NCBI RefSeq assembly: GCF_013300825.1 | Contig: NZ_JAAIMY010000001.1 | Coordinates: 248,001 to 312,000, forward strand | Reading direction: 5' to 3' | DNA length: 64,000 nucleotides | From: Blautia wexlerae | GTDB lineage: Bacteria; Bacillota; Clostridia; Lachnospirales; Lachnospiraceae | Shown here: positions 16,980 through 25,380 of the stretch, in pieces | How positions within the stretch are numbered: the first letter of the stretch is position 1 | Layout: every line of letters starts with the position of its first letter | Translations under genes and position numbers: made by a program | Notes under the pieces: generated by a model | Told to the model about the DNA's origin: nothing | Databases searched by the model: none | Seen by the model: the letters and a program-made list of their open reading frames with translations, nothing else

Positions 16980-17019
16980 ATCAGATGCTTAATAATATTT
17001 AGTCAGGAGGATTTGGAAA

Positions 17020-17454
17020 ATGCAGATTTCTACAAAAGGAAGATATGCGTTAAGACTGATGCTTGATCTTGCAGTGCATAATACAGGAGAATTGGTCAAG
17101 ATTAAAGATATTTCCGCAAGAGAAACTATTTCAGAAAAATATCTGGAGCAGATTATCTCATCGTTAAAAAAAGCAGGTTATGTCAAGAGTTTAAGAGGTG
17201 CCCAGGGAGGATATATGCTGGCAAGAGAACCGCAGACATATACGGTGGGCAGTATCCTCAGACTGACAGAAGGCAGTATGAAGCCGGTGGCCTGTCTTGA
17301 AGATGAGCCAAACCAGTGCAGCAGGGCAGGGGAATGTGTAACACTCCATCTGTGGAAAATGCTGGATGAAGCCATTGAAGGAGTTCTGGATAAAGTAACA
17401 CTTCAGGACCTTAAGGACTGGTATGAAGAGATGGGAAATGATTATGTAATCTGA
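17020..17454 (+). CDS. Rrf2-family transcriptional regulator (CymR/IscR type)
   Basis: A 144-residue winged-helix regulator. It begins MQISTKGRYALRLMLDLA, the recognition region reads SEKYLEQIISSLKKAGYVKS, and the wing reads RGAQGGYMLARE. The C-terminal half has three cysteines, Cys92, Cys100 and Cys106, close in number and spacing to the Fe-S ligands of IscR; classical CymR lacks such a full set. It stands directly before cysK and near mnmA and a sulfhydrylase gene, and operator-like motifs precede these, so control of cysteine synthesis and/or Fe-S status is likely. CAGGAGG lies 9 nt before the ATG. Confidence 0.92.
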   Translation: MQISTKGRYALRLMLDLAVHNTGELVKIKDISARETISEKYLEQIISSLKKAGYVKSLRGAQGGYMLAREPQTYTVGSILRLTEGSMKPVACLEDEPNQCSRAGECVTLHLWKMLDEAIEGVLDKVTLQDLKDWYEEMGNDYVI

Positions 17455-17493
17455 TCCGGTTAAAATTTTGTTTGTACGTTTTATATTTTTTGC

Positions 17494-17560
17494 TTGACAA
17501 TAAAGCGTATTTAACATATGATGTATATAACATATAATTCATATCTACTTAGTATGAAAT
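17494..17560 (+). promoter_or_regulatory. cysK promoter and possible Rrf2 operator
   Basis: TTGACA (17494-17499), 17 bp, TATGAT (17517-17522). Downstream, at about +15 to +30, ATCTACTTAGTATGAAAT (17543-17560) reads on the other strand as ATACTAAGTAGAT, a pattern similar to CymR-type sites. A repressor bound there would block initiation or early elongation. Confidence 0.6.
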
Positions 17561-17575
17561 AAGGAGGGCGAACTC

Positions 17576-18505
17576 ATGGGTAAAATCTATAAGAATGCTG
17601 CAGAACTGGTTGGAAATACTCCTCTTCTTGAGGTTGGAAATATTGAGAAAGAGCTTGGGCTGGAGGCCAGGATACTTGTAAAGCTTGAGTATTTTAATCC
17701 TGCAGGTAGTGCCAAGGATCGTATTGCATTGAATATGATCGAGGATGCAGAGGCAAAAGGCCAGTTGAAGCCGGGTGCAGTGATCATTGAGCCTACATCA
17801 GGAAATACTGGAATCGGTCTTGCATCTCTTGCTGCGATCAAAGGATATAAAGTAATCCTTACAATGCCGGAGACAATGAGCGTTGAGAGAAGGAATATTC
17901 TTAAAGCATACGGTGCAGAGATTGTGCTTACAGACGGAAGCAAAGGTATGAACGGAGCTATTGCCAAGGCTAATGAACTGGCAGCAGAATATGAGAACAG
18001 CTTTATTCCCGGACAGTTTGAGAATCCTGCAAACCCGGAAATCCACAGAAAAACTACAGGACCGGAAATCTGGAAAGACGCAGACGGACAGGTAGACATT
18101 TTTGTGGCCGGCGTTGGTACAGGCGGAACTATTACTGGTGTGGGCGAGTATCTGAAATCCCAGAATCCGGATGTGAAAGTAGTGGCAGTAGAGCCGGCAA
18201 CTTCTCCTGTGCTTTCTCAGGGAAAAAGCGGCCCGCATAAGATTCAGGGCATTGGTGCAGGATTTATTCCGAAAGCATTAAATACAGATGTTTATGACGA
18301 AGTTTTTCCGGTTGAAAACGAAGATGCGTTCACAACAGGTAAACTGATCGCAAAACATGAGGGAATCCTTGTTGGTATTTCTTCCGGTGCAGCTCTCTAT
18401 GCAGCAATTCAACTGGCTAAGAGACCGGAGAATAAAGGAAAGACAATTGTAGCCCTCCTTCCGGATTCCGGTGACCGTTACTATTCAACTCCATTATTTG
18501 TGTAA
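17576..18505 (+). CDS. cysK: Cysteine synthase (O-acetylserine sulfhydrylase)
   Basis: A 309-residue PLP enzyme that joins sulfide to O-acetylserine, giving cysteine. The PLP lysine is Lys47 in NPAGSAKDR; TSGNTG (about 73-78) binds the substrate carboxylate; GVGTGGTITG holds the PLP phosphate; the C-terminus ends LPDSGDRYYSTPLF, typical of CysK. The length fits CysK, and there is no CBS domain as in cystathionine beta-synthase. AAGGAGG lies 8 nt before the ATG. It follows the Rrf2 regulator, with its own promoter between them, and is closed by a strong terminator. Confidence 0.96.
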   Translation: MGKIYKNAAELVGNTPLLEVGNIEKELGLEARILVKLEYFNPAGSAKDRIALNMIEDAEAKGQLKPGAVIIEPTSGNTGIGLASLAAIKGYKVILTMPETMSVERRNILKAYGAEIVLTDGSKGMNGAIAKANELAAEYENSFIPGQFENPANPEIHRKTTGPEIWKDADGQVDIFVAGVGTGGTITGVGEYLKSQNPDVKVVAVEPATSPVLSQGKSGPHKIQGIGAGFIPKALNTDVYDEVFPVENEDAFTTGKLIAKHEGILVGISSGAALYAAIQLAKRPENKGKTIVALLPDSGDRYYSTPLFV

Positions 18506-18550
18506 CTGGGGAGAATGTCAGAAGAATCCCTGTGATTCGATTATAAAATA

Positions 18551-18577
18551 AAAAAAGCCCTTTTAAGGGCTTTTTTT
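18551..18577 (+). terminator. Bidirectional-type terminator after cysK
   Basis: AAAAAAGCCCTT pairs with AAGGGCTTTTTT as an almost perfect palindrome, with A- and T-runs on the two sides. Confidence 0.9.
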
Positions 18578-18718
18578 ATTTTATATAAGTGTGTTAGAAT
18601 AGACATGCCGTAAAAGAAATTTTACGTTTGACAATATCAGTGATTATGTACGAAAACAGTGAAATGTTGAAGAATAGTATTCCGGACAGCCGGATGCAGA
18701 ACAGGATGGAATAAAAAA

Positions 18719-19801
18719 ATGAGAAAAGCAATTATCGCAATGAGCGGAGGAGTGGACAGCTCTGTAGCTGCTCTGCTTACAAAGGAAACTGGTGATGAGT
18801 GTATTGGTGCTACCATGAAATTGTTTCATAATGAGGATATAGGAGTTAAGAGGGAGAAAACCTGCTGTTCCCTGGACGATGTGGAGGATGCCAGAAACGT
18901 CTGCTACAGAATGGGAATCAGATATTATGTGTTCAACTTTTCCGAGAGATTTAAGGAAGACGTTATGGATCGTTTTGTAGATGCCTATGAACATGGTACC
19001 ACACCAAATCCCTGTATTGACTGTAATCGATATCTGAAGTTTGACAAGATGTTTCAGAGGATGCGTGAATTGGAATATGATTACATTGTGACCGGTCATT
19101 ATGCACGTGTGGAATATGATGAGGAAAAAGGTCGTTATCTGTTGAAAAAGGCAGTAGATGACACAAAGGATCAGAGCTATGTACTCTATATGCTGACACA
19201 GGAACAGCTTGCGCATATTTCTCTGCCTCTTGGCGGTCTGCGCAAAACAGAAGTGCGTGAGATAGCAGAAAAGCATGGCTTTGTCAATGCCAGAAAGCAT
19301 GACAGCCAGGATATCTGTTTTGTACCGGATGGAGATTATGCGAAGTTCATCGAACAGTATACGGGACGCAGATCAAAACCGGGAGATTTTGTAGATACAG
19401 AAGGAAATATCCTTGGTACGCATAAGGGTATCATTCATTATACACTTGGACAGAGAAGAGGTCTTGGGATCCCGGCTGCATCCAGACTGTATGTATGTGA
19501 TATTTCCCCGAAGACCAATCGGGTGGTACTGGGAAGTAATGAGGATCTTTTTCATTCAGAACTGACAGCTGAAAAAGTGAATCTGATTTCCTGCGAATCC
19601 CTGAAAGAGCCGATGAGACTGAAAGCAAAGATACGTTACCGTCATCCGGAGCAGGATGCTGTGGCGTGGCAGACAGAGGATGGGGTTTTGCATGTGCGTT
19701 TCGATAAACCACAGAGAGCTATCACCAGAGGACAGGCAGTTGTGCTGTATGATGAAGATGTTGTTGTGGGCGGCGGCGTGATCGAGAATTGCATTAAATA
19801 A
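18719..19801 (+). CDS. mnmA: tRNA-specific 2-thiouridylase MnmA
   Basis: A 360-residue enzyme that activates U34 of Lys, Glu and Gln tRNAs with ATP and transfers sulfur to it. The N-terminal PP-loop is MSGGVDSS at residues 8-15. The catalytic cysteines are in PNPCIDCNRYLKF and DSQDICFV. The C-terminal beta-barrel runs from about 215. Length and motifs are normal. It depends on a cysteine desulfurase for sulfur; in many Firmicutes mnmA is next to iscS, but here its neighbours are cysK and O-acetylhomoserine sulfhydrylase, both sulfur assimilation genes. GGATGGA precedes the start. Confidence 0.97.
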   Translation: MRKAIIAMSGGVDSSVAALLTKETGDECIGATMKLFHNEDIGVKREKTCCSLDDVEDARNVCYRMGIRYYVFNFSERFKEDVMDRFVDAYEHGTTPNPCIDCNRYLKFDKMFQRMRELEYDYIVTGHYARVEYDEEKGRYLLKKAVDDTKDQSYVLYMLTQEQLAHISLPLGGLRKTEVREIAEKHGFVNARKHDSQDICFVPDGDYAKFIEQYTGRRSKPGDFVDTEGNILGTHKGIIHYTLGQRRGLGIPAASRLYVCDISPKTNRVVLGSNEDLFHSELTAEKVNLISCESLKEPMRLKAKIRYRHPEQDAVAWQTEDGVLHVRFDKPQRAITRGQAVVLYDEDVVVGGGVIENCIK

Positions 19802-19844
19802 AACATATAGTTATTATTTATTAAAGGTTATAGATTTTTTCCTA

Positions 19845-19873
19845 TTGACGTACTAGGAATTAAATGGTAATAT
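19845..19873 (+). promoter_or_regulatory. Promoter of the O-acetylhomoserine sulfhydrylase gene with CTAGGAAT motif
   Basis: TTGACG (19845-19850), 17 bp, TAATAT (19868-19873). The spacer contains TACTAGGAATTAAATGGTAA, sharing ACTAGGAAT with the Rrf2 gene promoter at the same position relative to -35 and -10. The leader of about 125 nt shows no recognised riboswitch. Confidence 0.7.
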
Positions 19874-20006
19874 ACAGACATGCTAAATCATATCAAACAG
19901 ATATGAAATATGTAGAAACAGAGACGGCTTAGGGATAAGAGTACTCGAGAGCCGGAACTGAATTTTTCAGATCATTATAAATCACAGAAAGATGAGGATA
20001 TACGCC

Positions 20007-21320
20007 ATGGGAAAAAAAATCGAAAGAAAAGACAGACATTTCAAATTTGAAACATTACAGCTTCATGTAGGACAGGAAAGTCCGGATCCGGTTACAGATG
20101 CAAGAGCAGTGCCGATTTACCAGACATCTTCTTATGTGTTCAGAAATTGTGACCACGCAGCAGCTCGTTTCGGGCTTGCAGATGCAGGTAATATTTACGG
20201 ACGTCTTACAAATCCGACTGAAGATGTATTTGAGAAAAGAATCGCAGCACTTGAAGGGGGTTCTGCAGCACTTGCAGTAGCATCCGGTGCAGCAGCAATC
20301 ACATACACAATTGAAAATCTTGCACAGCAGGGTGATCATATCGTTGCAGCCAAAAACATCTACGGCGGAACAACAAACCTGCTTGAGCATACACTTCCGG
20401 CTTATGGAATTACAACAACATTTGTTGATGTATTCAACCTTGAAGAAGTAGAGAACGCAATTCAGGATAACACAAAAGCTGTTTACATTGAAACACTTGG
20501 AAACCCGAACTCTGATGTGGTTGACATTGAAGCTATTGCAAAGATCGCTCATGCACATAAAATCCCGCTTGTTGTAGATAACACATTTGCAACACCTTAC
20601 CTTGTAAGACCAATCGAATATGGTGCTGATATCGTTGTTCACTCTGCAACCAAGTTTATTGGTGGACATGGAACAACAATCGGTGGTGTTATTGTTGAGA
20701 GTGGTAAATTTGACTGGGAGGCATCCGGTAAATTTGCATCCCTGACAGAGCCAAACCCAAGCTATCATGGTGTAAGCTTTACAAAAGCATGCGGACCTGC
20801 AGCATTTGTTACAAAGATTCGTGCAATCCTTCTTCGTGATACAGGTGCAACAATCTCTCCTGTAAGTTCATTTATTTTCCTTCAGGGACTTGAAACACTG
20901 TCACTTCGTGTTGAACGCCATGTAGAGAATGCGCTGAAAGTTGTTCAGTACTTAAATAACCATCCACAGGTAGAGAAAGTTCATCATCCTTCTGTATCTG
21001 CAGATCCGGAACAGCAGGAACTTTACAGAAAATACTTCCCGAACGGCGGCGGCTCCATCTTTACTTTTGAAATTAAAGGTGATGCACAGAAAGCAAAAGA
21101 TTTTATTGATAATCTGGAACTGTTCTCATTGCTCGCAAATGTAGCTGATGTGAAATCCCTTGTTATCCATCCCGCTACAACAACACACAGCCAGTGCACA
21201 GAAGAAGAACTTCTTGATCAGGGTATCAAACCAAATACAATCCGTCTTTCCATTGGTACAGAGAACATTGATGATATCATTCAGGATCTTGACGAAGCAT
21301 TTAAAGCAGTTGCTGAATAA
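20007..21320 (+). CDS. O-acetylhomoserine sulfhydrylase (aminocarboxypropyltransferase)
   Basis: A 437-residue PLP enzyme of the Cys/Met metabolism family. It makes homocysteine from O-acetylhomoserine and sulfide (direct sulfhydrylation), or cysteine-linked products in relatives. Marks are [20 protein letters not shown] at the start, [21 protein letters not shown], and the PLP lysine in [12 protein letters not shown]. The length of about 430 and the N-terminal form match the MetY type rather than the shorter cystathionine gamma-synthase. I choose the ATG at 20007, as GAGG lies 9 nt upstream; an ATG at 19992 overlaps that site. It is monocistronic between a promoter with the putative Rrf2 motif and a terminator. 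Confidence 0.93.
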   Translation: MGKKIERKDRHFKFETLQLHVGQESPDPVTDARAVPIYQTSSYVFRNCDHAAARFGLADAGNIYGRLTNPTEDVFEKRIAALEGGSAALAVASGAAAITYTIENLAQQGDHIVAAKNIYGGTTNLLEHTLPAYGITTTFVDVFNLEEVENAIQDNTKAVYIETLGNPNSDVVDIEAIAKIAHAHKIPLVVDNTFATPYLVRPIEYGADIVVHSATKFIGGHGTTIGGVIVESGKFDWEASGKFASLTEPNPSYHGVSFTKACGPAAFVTKIRAILLRDTGATISPVSSFIFLQGLETLSLRVERHVENALKVVQYLNNHPQVEKVHHPSVSADPEQQELYRKYFPNGGGSIFTFEIKGDAQKAKDFIDNLELFSLLANVADVKSLVIHPATTTHSQCTEEELLDQGIKPNTIRLSIGTENIDDIIQDLDEAFKAVAE

Positions 21321-21372
21321 TTATCGTATAACCTCCTTTATTTTATTATTGCATAAATAAAACGTAAATAAG

Positions 21373-21423
21373 AAGACCATTTTCCAGAAATCCCCCCATA
21401 CGTTTGGAAGATGGTCTTTTTTT
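21373..21423 (+). terminator. Terminator after the sulfhydrylase gene
   Basis: AAGACCATTTTCC (21373-21385) pairs with GGAAGATGGTCTT (21406-21418), followed by a run of T. Confidence 0.88.
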
Positions 21424-21448
21424 ATGTCTTTACCGGAAAGAGTTGGAC

Positions 21449-21535
21449 TTGACAAATTGGAAAAATACTATATAATACTGAAATGCAAATAAGTTGCAAA
21501 TGTAAACAGATTGCAAATACAAACAAAGTGCAAAT
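21449..21535 (+). promoter_or_regulatory. Promoter plus TGCAAAT operator array of the metal-exporter gene
   Basis: The promoter is TTGACA (21449-21454), 16 bp, TATAAT (21471-21476). From the predicted start site on there are four copies of TGCAAAT at 21484, 21495, 21512 and 21529, spaced 11, 17 and 17 nt. The first two form an inverted repeat TGCAA-ATAAG-TTGCA (21484-21498). The position just downstream of -10 fits a repressor. A Fur-family gene lies just after the controlled gene and is the obvious candidate regulator; this is inference. Confidence 0.7.
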
Positions 21536-21607
21536 ACAGTATTGTAAAAGGCTCTGCTGAAAAAACAGAGAAGCTGTTGTACAATTAGTAAACACAAGGA
21601 GAAATAT

Positions 21608-22462
21608 ATGTCAGAGATTATATTAGATTCAGTAACAGACAGCATAAAGCTGATTCCTTTTCTTTTTCTTACCTATTTATTTATGGAATGGCTGGAGCAT
21701 AAGACCGGTTCTGCAGCGCGAAAAAGAATCCGCAAAGCAGGTAAATTTGGACCTGTATGGGGCGGACTTCTGGGAGTGATTCCGCAGTGTGGATTTTCGG
21801 CAGCAGCATCCAGCCTTTTTTCAGGGCGGGTGATCACAGTGGGAACTCTGATTGCAGTATATCTGTCTACTTCAGATGAAATGTTTCCAATTATGATCTC
21901 TAATGCAGTGCCTGCAATTACAATTGTGAAAATCCTGGCCTGCAAAGCGGCGATCGGAATGTTTTCAGGTCTGGTGCTGGAATATGTTTATACACATATG
22001 CTGAAGAAACAGGAACCGGATATGGATATTCATGATATTTGTGAAGAAGAACGCTGTCATTGTGAACATGGGATCATTTCTTCGGCGGCATCTCATACAT
22101 TAAAAGTTTTTGTGTACATTTTCTTGATTTCTCTCGCGTTAAATATTATTATTGGATTGGTTGGGGAAGAAGCACTGGCAGGACTTTTTACAGGAACCCC
22201 GGTTGTGGGTGAACTGATCGCTGCTGTGGTTGGACTGATTCCAAACTGTGCTTCTTCTGTAGTGATCACCCAGTTATATCTGGATCACATTATCGGAGCA
22301 GGAGCAATGATGTCAGGGCTTCTGGTAAATGCGGGAGTAGGGCTTCTGGTTCTGTTCCGGCTGAACAGAGACAGGAAGCAGAATCTGAAGATTGTGGGAA
22401 CTCTTTATACACTTGGCGTATTCTGGGGAATCATTATTGAACTTGCAGGAATTGTTTTCTGA
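21608..22462 (+). CDS. Putative heavy-metal/manganese exporter (ArsP_2-like polytopic membrane protein)
   Basis: A 284-residue polytopic membrane protein with about eight hydrophobic segments in two similar halves. Each half has a matching signature: GLLGVIPQCGFSAAASSLF in the first and AVVGLIPNCASSVVITQLY in the second, i.e. a repeated Ile-Pro-Gln/Asn-Cys-x-x-Ser. A central cytosolic loop is acidic and holds HDICEEERCHCEHG, a Cys/His cluster suited to metal binding. These features fit the putative 10-TM heavy-metal exporter (ArsP_2) family, often annotated as a manganese transporter; the metal and direction of transport are not established. It is followed by a Fur-family regulator and preceded by an operator array. 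CAAGGAG lies 7 nt before the ATG. Confidence 0.82.
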   Translation: MSEIILDSVTDSIKLIPFLFLTYLFMEWLEHKTGSAARKRIRKAGKFGPVWGGLLGVIPQCGFSAAASSLFSGRVITVGTLIAVYLSTSDEMFPIMISNAVPAITIVKILACKAAIGMFSGLVLEYVYTHMLKKQEPDMDIHDICEEERCHCEHGIISSAASHTLKVFVYIFLISLALNIIIGLVGEEALAGLFTGTPVVGELIAAVVGLIPNCASSVVITQLYLDHIIGAGAMMSGLLVNAGVGLLVLFRLNRDRKQNLKIVGTLYTLGVFWGIIIELAGIVF

Positions 22463-22495
22463 TTATATAATTGATGTGAAAGTGTAATAATATGC

Positions 22496-22531
22496 AGTCT
22501 GTCTGCCGGAAACGGCAGGCAGGCTGATTTT
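22496..22531 (+). other. GAAA-capped hairpin between exporter and fur genes
   Basis: A 13-bp stem (22496-22508 with 22513-22525, two G-U pairs) is closed by a GAAA tetraloop and followed by GATTTTC. The T-run is short, so it may be a weak terminator, a processing site or an mRNA-stabilising hairpin. Confidence 0.6.
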
Positions 22532-22584
22532 CGGTTATATCGCCGTCTGGTGATATGTTCATTTAAGGAGGAAATGTAAAGAAT

Positions 22585-23022
22585 ATGGCGGGAAGCAATT
22601 ATGCGACAGCAAGCCGCAGAAAAATACTTGAATATCTGAAGAAAAGTAATGACCATACTGTAACAGCAGCAGATGTGGACGAATATCTGAAGTCCCACGA
22701 CAGTGAGGTAAATATCACAACTATTTACCGCTATCTGGATAAGCTTGCAAAGGATGGGACTGTAATTAAATATGTGGCCGAGAAGGGATGCCAGGCTGCC
22801 TATCAGTATGTAGAACCGGGGCGTGGATGTGAGCAGCATCTGCATTTAAAATGTGTAAAATGTGGAAAGATCATCCATCTGGAATGCCATTTTATGGAAG
22901 AGATTTCTCATCATATAGAAGAAAGCCATGGCTTTACTTTGCAGTGTAAAAATTCTATACTATATGGAGTATGCAAAGAATGCAAGTGTGAAGCAAATAA
23001 AGAAACACAGAATACTGATTAA
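22585..23022 (+). CDS. Fur-family metal-responsive transcriptional regulator
   Basis: A 145-residue Fur/Zur/PerR-type repressor. The N-terminal winged helix contains NITTIYRYLDKLAKDGTV as recognition helix and beyond. The C-terminal dimerisation domain has the structural zinc pairs C90-V-K-C93 and C130-K-E-C133 and the metal-site cluster HLHLKC. Which metal it senses (Fe, Zn, Mn) cannot be decided; the neighbouring exporter would fit Mn or Zn. The ribosome site AAGGAGG is 13 nt before the ATG, an unusually long spacing, and no nearer start exists. It probably shares the exporter's transcript, with the hairpin at 22496 between them. Confidence 0.92.
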   Translation: MAGSNYATASRRKILEYLKKSNDHTVTAADVDEYLKSHDSEVNITTIYRYLDKLAKDGTVIKYVAEKGCQAAYQYVEPGRGCEQHLHLKCVKCGKIIHLECHFMEEISHHIEESHGFTLQCKNSILYGVCKECKCEANKETQNTD

Positions 23023-23025
23023 AAA

Positions 23026-23051
23026 GTTACTGTTCATTCCGTCACAGTAAT
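23026..23051 (-). repeat. Hairpin repeat family 1, copy C
   Basis: On the minus strand this reads TTACTG, a 12-nt loop TGACGGAATGAA, CAGTAA, i.e. the same loop core ACGGARTGAA and right arm as the copies at 3936 and 40534. It lies between the Fur-family gene and azlC. Confidence 0.55.
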
Positions 23052-23084
23052 ATAAAAAATCAGTGAACACAGGAGGAAGGAAAC

Positions 23085-23810
23085 ATGAGAAGTGAGAGCT
23101 TCAGGAAAGGGTTAAAAGATGGCGTTCCCATAGGATTGGGATATTTTGCCGTATCGTTTACATTTGGCATGATGGCAGTTGCTGATGGACTGAGTATCTG
23201 GCAGGCTGTACTGATTTCGCTGACAAATGTAACATCAGCGGGACAGTTTGCAGGACTTGAAATTATGGTAATGAGCGGTTCTTACTGGGAGATGGCACTG
23301 ACACAGCTGATCATTAATCTGAGATACTGTCTGATGTCATTTTCCCTTGCGCAGAAATTCAGAAGAGATGAATCACCGGTTCATCGTTATATTGCGGCAT
23401 TTGGCGTGACAGATGAGATTTTCGGAATCAGTGCCAGCCAACCGGGAAAGATAAGCACATTCTATAATTATGGTGCCATGTGTGTGGCAATTCCAGGGTG
23501 GGTACTTGGAACTCTGGCAGGAGCGATTTCCGGAAATCTGCTTCCGAATTTTATGATGAGTGCCCTCAGTGTGGCTATTTATGGCATGTTTCTTGCAATC
23601 ATTATTCCTCCGGCAAAGAAAAACAGGGCAGTGCTGTGGGTTGTTGCTGCAGCGATGGTGATCAGTACATTGTTTAAGGTAGTTCCGCTGCTGTCAGAGG
23701 TTTCTTCCGGTTTTGTGATCATTATCACTACACTGATCGTGGCAGGGGCAGCAGCATATTTCTGTCCGATAGAGGATGAGAAAGAAGAGGAGAGTGTTCA
23801 TGAGTCATAA
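23085..23810 (+). CDS. azlC: AzlC-family branched-chain amino acid exporter subunit
   Basis: A 241-residue membrane protein with about 6-7 hydrophobic segments. It begins FRKGLKDGVPIGLGYFAVSF and contains TSAGQFAGLEIM and LINLRYCLMSFSLAQKF, all typical of AzlC/YgaZ. AzlC and AzlD together export branched-chain amino acids (or azaleucine). The next gene encodes AzlD and overlaps this one by 11 nt, so the two are translated together. The C-terminus is a charged tail. ACAGGAGGAAGG lies just before the ATG. Confidence 0.93.
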   Translation: MRSESFRKGLKDGVPIGLGYFAVSFTFGMMAVADGLSIWQAVLISLTNVTSAGQFAGLEIMVMSGSYWEMALTQLIINLRYCLMSFSLAQKFRRDESPVHRYIAAFGVTDEIFGISASQPGKISTFYNYGAMCVAIPGWVLGTLAGAISGNLLPNFMMSALSVAIYGMFLAIIIPPAKKNRAVLWVVAAAMVISTLFKVVPLLSEVSSGFVIIITTLIVAGAAAYFCPIEDEKEEESVHES

Positions 23811-24117
23811 CATTTATATTTACATTCTGGTGATGGCGGCAGTTACATATCTGATCCGTATGCTTCCGTTGGCTCTTTCCAGAAAAGAGATCACAAGTCC
23901 CTTTATCAGGTCATTTCTGTACTATGTTCCTTATGCATGTCTGGCAGCAATGACATTTCCGGCGATTCTTTTTGCTACAGACAGTGTGATCTCGGCTGCT
24001 GTGGGATTTATCGTGGCGCTGATTGCGGCATATAAGGAGAAAAGTCTTCTCACAGTTGCGTTATTCGCATGTGCGGCGGTCTTTATTGTGGAAAGAATAC
24101 TGGGATTTGCAGTATAA
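23800..24117 (+). CDS. azlD: AzlD-family branched-chain amino acid exporter subunit
   Basis: A 105-residue membrane protein with about four hydrophobic segments. The N-terminus YIYILVMAAVTYLIRMLPLAL, the RSFLYYVPYACLAAMTFPAI segment and the small size are typical of AzlD, the obligate partner of AzlC. I use the ATG at 23800, which overlaps the azlC end by 11 nt and has AGGAGA upstream; a longer frame inside azlC is only an overlap artefact. A strong shared terminator with dapF follows. Confidence 0.92.
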   Translation: MSHNIYIYILVMAAVTYLIRMLPLALSRKEITSPFIRSFLYYVPYACLAAMTFPAILFATDSVISAAVGFIVALIAAYKEKSLLTVALFACAAVFIVERILGFAV

Positions 24118-24136
24118 AAGTTGATAATTAACGTTG

Positions 24137-24183
24137 AAAAAACGGATACATAACCATAACTGAATGGTTTGTATCCGTTTTTT
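24137..24183 (+). terminator. Bidirectional terminator between azlD and dapF
   Basis: AAAAACGGATACATAACCAT (24137-24156) pairs with 24164-24183 around a short loop and has A- and T-runs on the two sides. It serves the convergent azlD (+) and dapF (-). Confidence 0.9.
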
Positions 24184-24208
24184 ATTATACGCTGCAGATG
24201 ATAGATTT

Positions 24209-25060
24209 TTATTTCAGAAAACTTACATCAATTTCACCGTCAAACACTGTAGCAGCCGGACCTGTCATGTAAACCAGATTCTCCTGTCTGTTCCAGAAAA
24301 TCTGCAGGTCACCGCCAAGAAGCTTTACAGTGACGGGACTGTCACCGTCTACATGTCCGTTAAGGACAGAAGCGACTGCTACCGCACATGCACCGGTACC
24401 GCAGGCAAGAGTCTCTCCTGAACCGCGTTCCCATACACGCATTTTTACAGTATGTTTATCGATCACTTTTACAAATTCGGTATTTACACGATCCGGAAAT
24501 GCAACATGGTTCTCGAAATCCGGGCCGATCTTTTCAATATCCAGATGGTCAATGTCGTCCATATAAACAATAGCATGGGGATTTCCCATGGAAACAGTGG
24601 TTATGTAATAGGTTTTTCCGTTTACATCCAGAGGTTCATTGATGACTTCCTCCTTCTCAGATACTACAGGAATCTGTCTGGCGGTCAGAATCGGAGAACC
24701 CATATTTACCTTAACCTGGGATACCTTTCCGTTTTTTACAGTAAGATCCAGATATTTGATACCACTTTTGGTAGCAACAGAAATATGTTTTTTGTTTACG
24801 ATGCCGTAGTCATAGGCATATTTGGCAACACAGCGGATGCCGTTTCCACACATGGCACCCTGGGAACCGTCCAGATTATACATATCCATCTCGCAGTCTG
24901 CGATTTTGGATGGCTTGATCAGGATCAGTCCGTCGGAACCGATACCAAAGTGCCGGTCGCTGACATATCTGGCTACTGCGGAAGGATTCTCCACAGTTTC
25001 CTCAAAACAGTTTACATATACGTAATCATTTCCAATACCATGCATTTTTGTAAATTTCAT
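24209..25060 (-). CDS. dapF: Diaminopimelate epimerase
   Basis: A 283-residue cofactor-independent racemase that turns LL-diaminopimelate into the meso form used for lysine and for peptidoglycan cross-links. The two catalytic cysteines are in AMCGNGIRC and [11 protein letters not shown]. The start reads [17 protein letters not shown] choose the ATG at 25060, 8 nt after AGGAGG; the frame could open at a TTG two codons earlier. The mDAP-type MurE in this window is consistent with its product being used in the wall. It stands alone on the minus strand. Confidence 0.97.
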   Translation of the reverse strand: MKFTKMHGIGNDYVYVNCFEETVENPSAVARYVSDRHFGIGSDGLILIKPSKIADCEMDMYNLDGSQGAMCGNGIRCVAKYAYDYGIVNKKHISVATKSGIKYLDLTVKNGKVSQVKVNMGSPILTARQIPVVSEKEEVINEPLDVNGKTYYITTVSMGNPHAIVYMDDIDHLDIEKIGPDFENHVAFPDRVNTEFVKVIDKHTVKMRVWERGSGETLACGTGACAVAVASVLNGHVDGDSPVTVKLLGGDLQIFWNRQENLVYMTGPAATVFDGEIDVSFLK

Positions 25061-25380
25061 CAGCAAAGCCTCCTTATTTAATTAAATATTTATACACCTC
25101 TTATTTCATAATATCTTATCTGAAAAATGTTATGAAAAAGTGAAAACTACAAATTTTTTTACCAGAAAAAAACATTTTGCCTTTCCCGGAACAGTTATGT
25201 ATTATACATTATATGGAAAATGTATCTGTTATTTAAGTTTTACCTTGCATTTTATAAAAAGTATGTTAAAATTAAAAACAAAAAAATATACAGCCGAAAC
25301 GAATAATTATACGTTGCTGTCTGAAGAAAGTAAAAAAACGACAGTCGTAAATATGCTTTCGGATGCGAGGAGGAAGAAAG
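25061..25380 (+). other. Intergenic region between dapF and the amino-acid ABC operon
   Basis: This 320-nt, very AT-rich divergent gap holds the dapF ribosome site at its left edge, a 13-nt palindrome ATGTATTATACAT (25197-25209), and a promoter for the transporter, TTGCAT (25245-25250), 16 bp, TAAAAT (25267-25272). AGGAGG at about 25369 serves the binding-protein gene. No further gene is seen. Confidence 0.55.

Noticed and set aside
19874-20006. SAM (S-box) or T-box riboswitch before the O-acetylhomoserine sulfhydrylase gene
   Set aside because: The leader lacks the S-box core and any T-box sequence, and there is no terminator in it.
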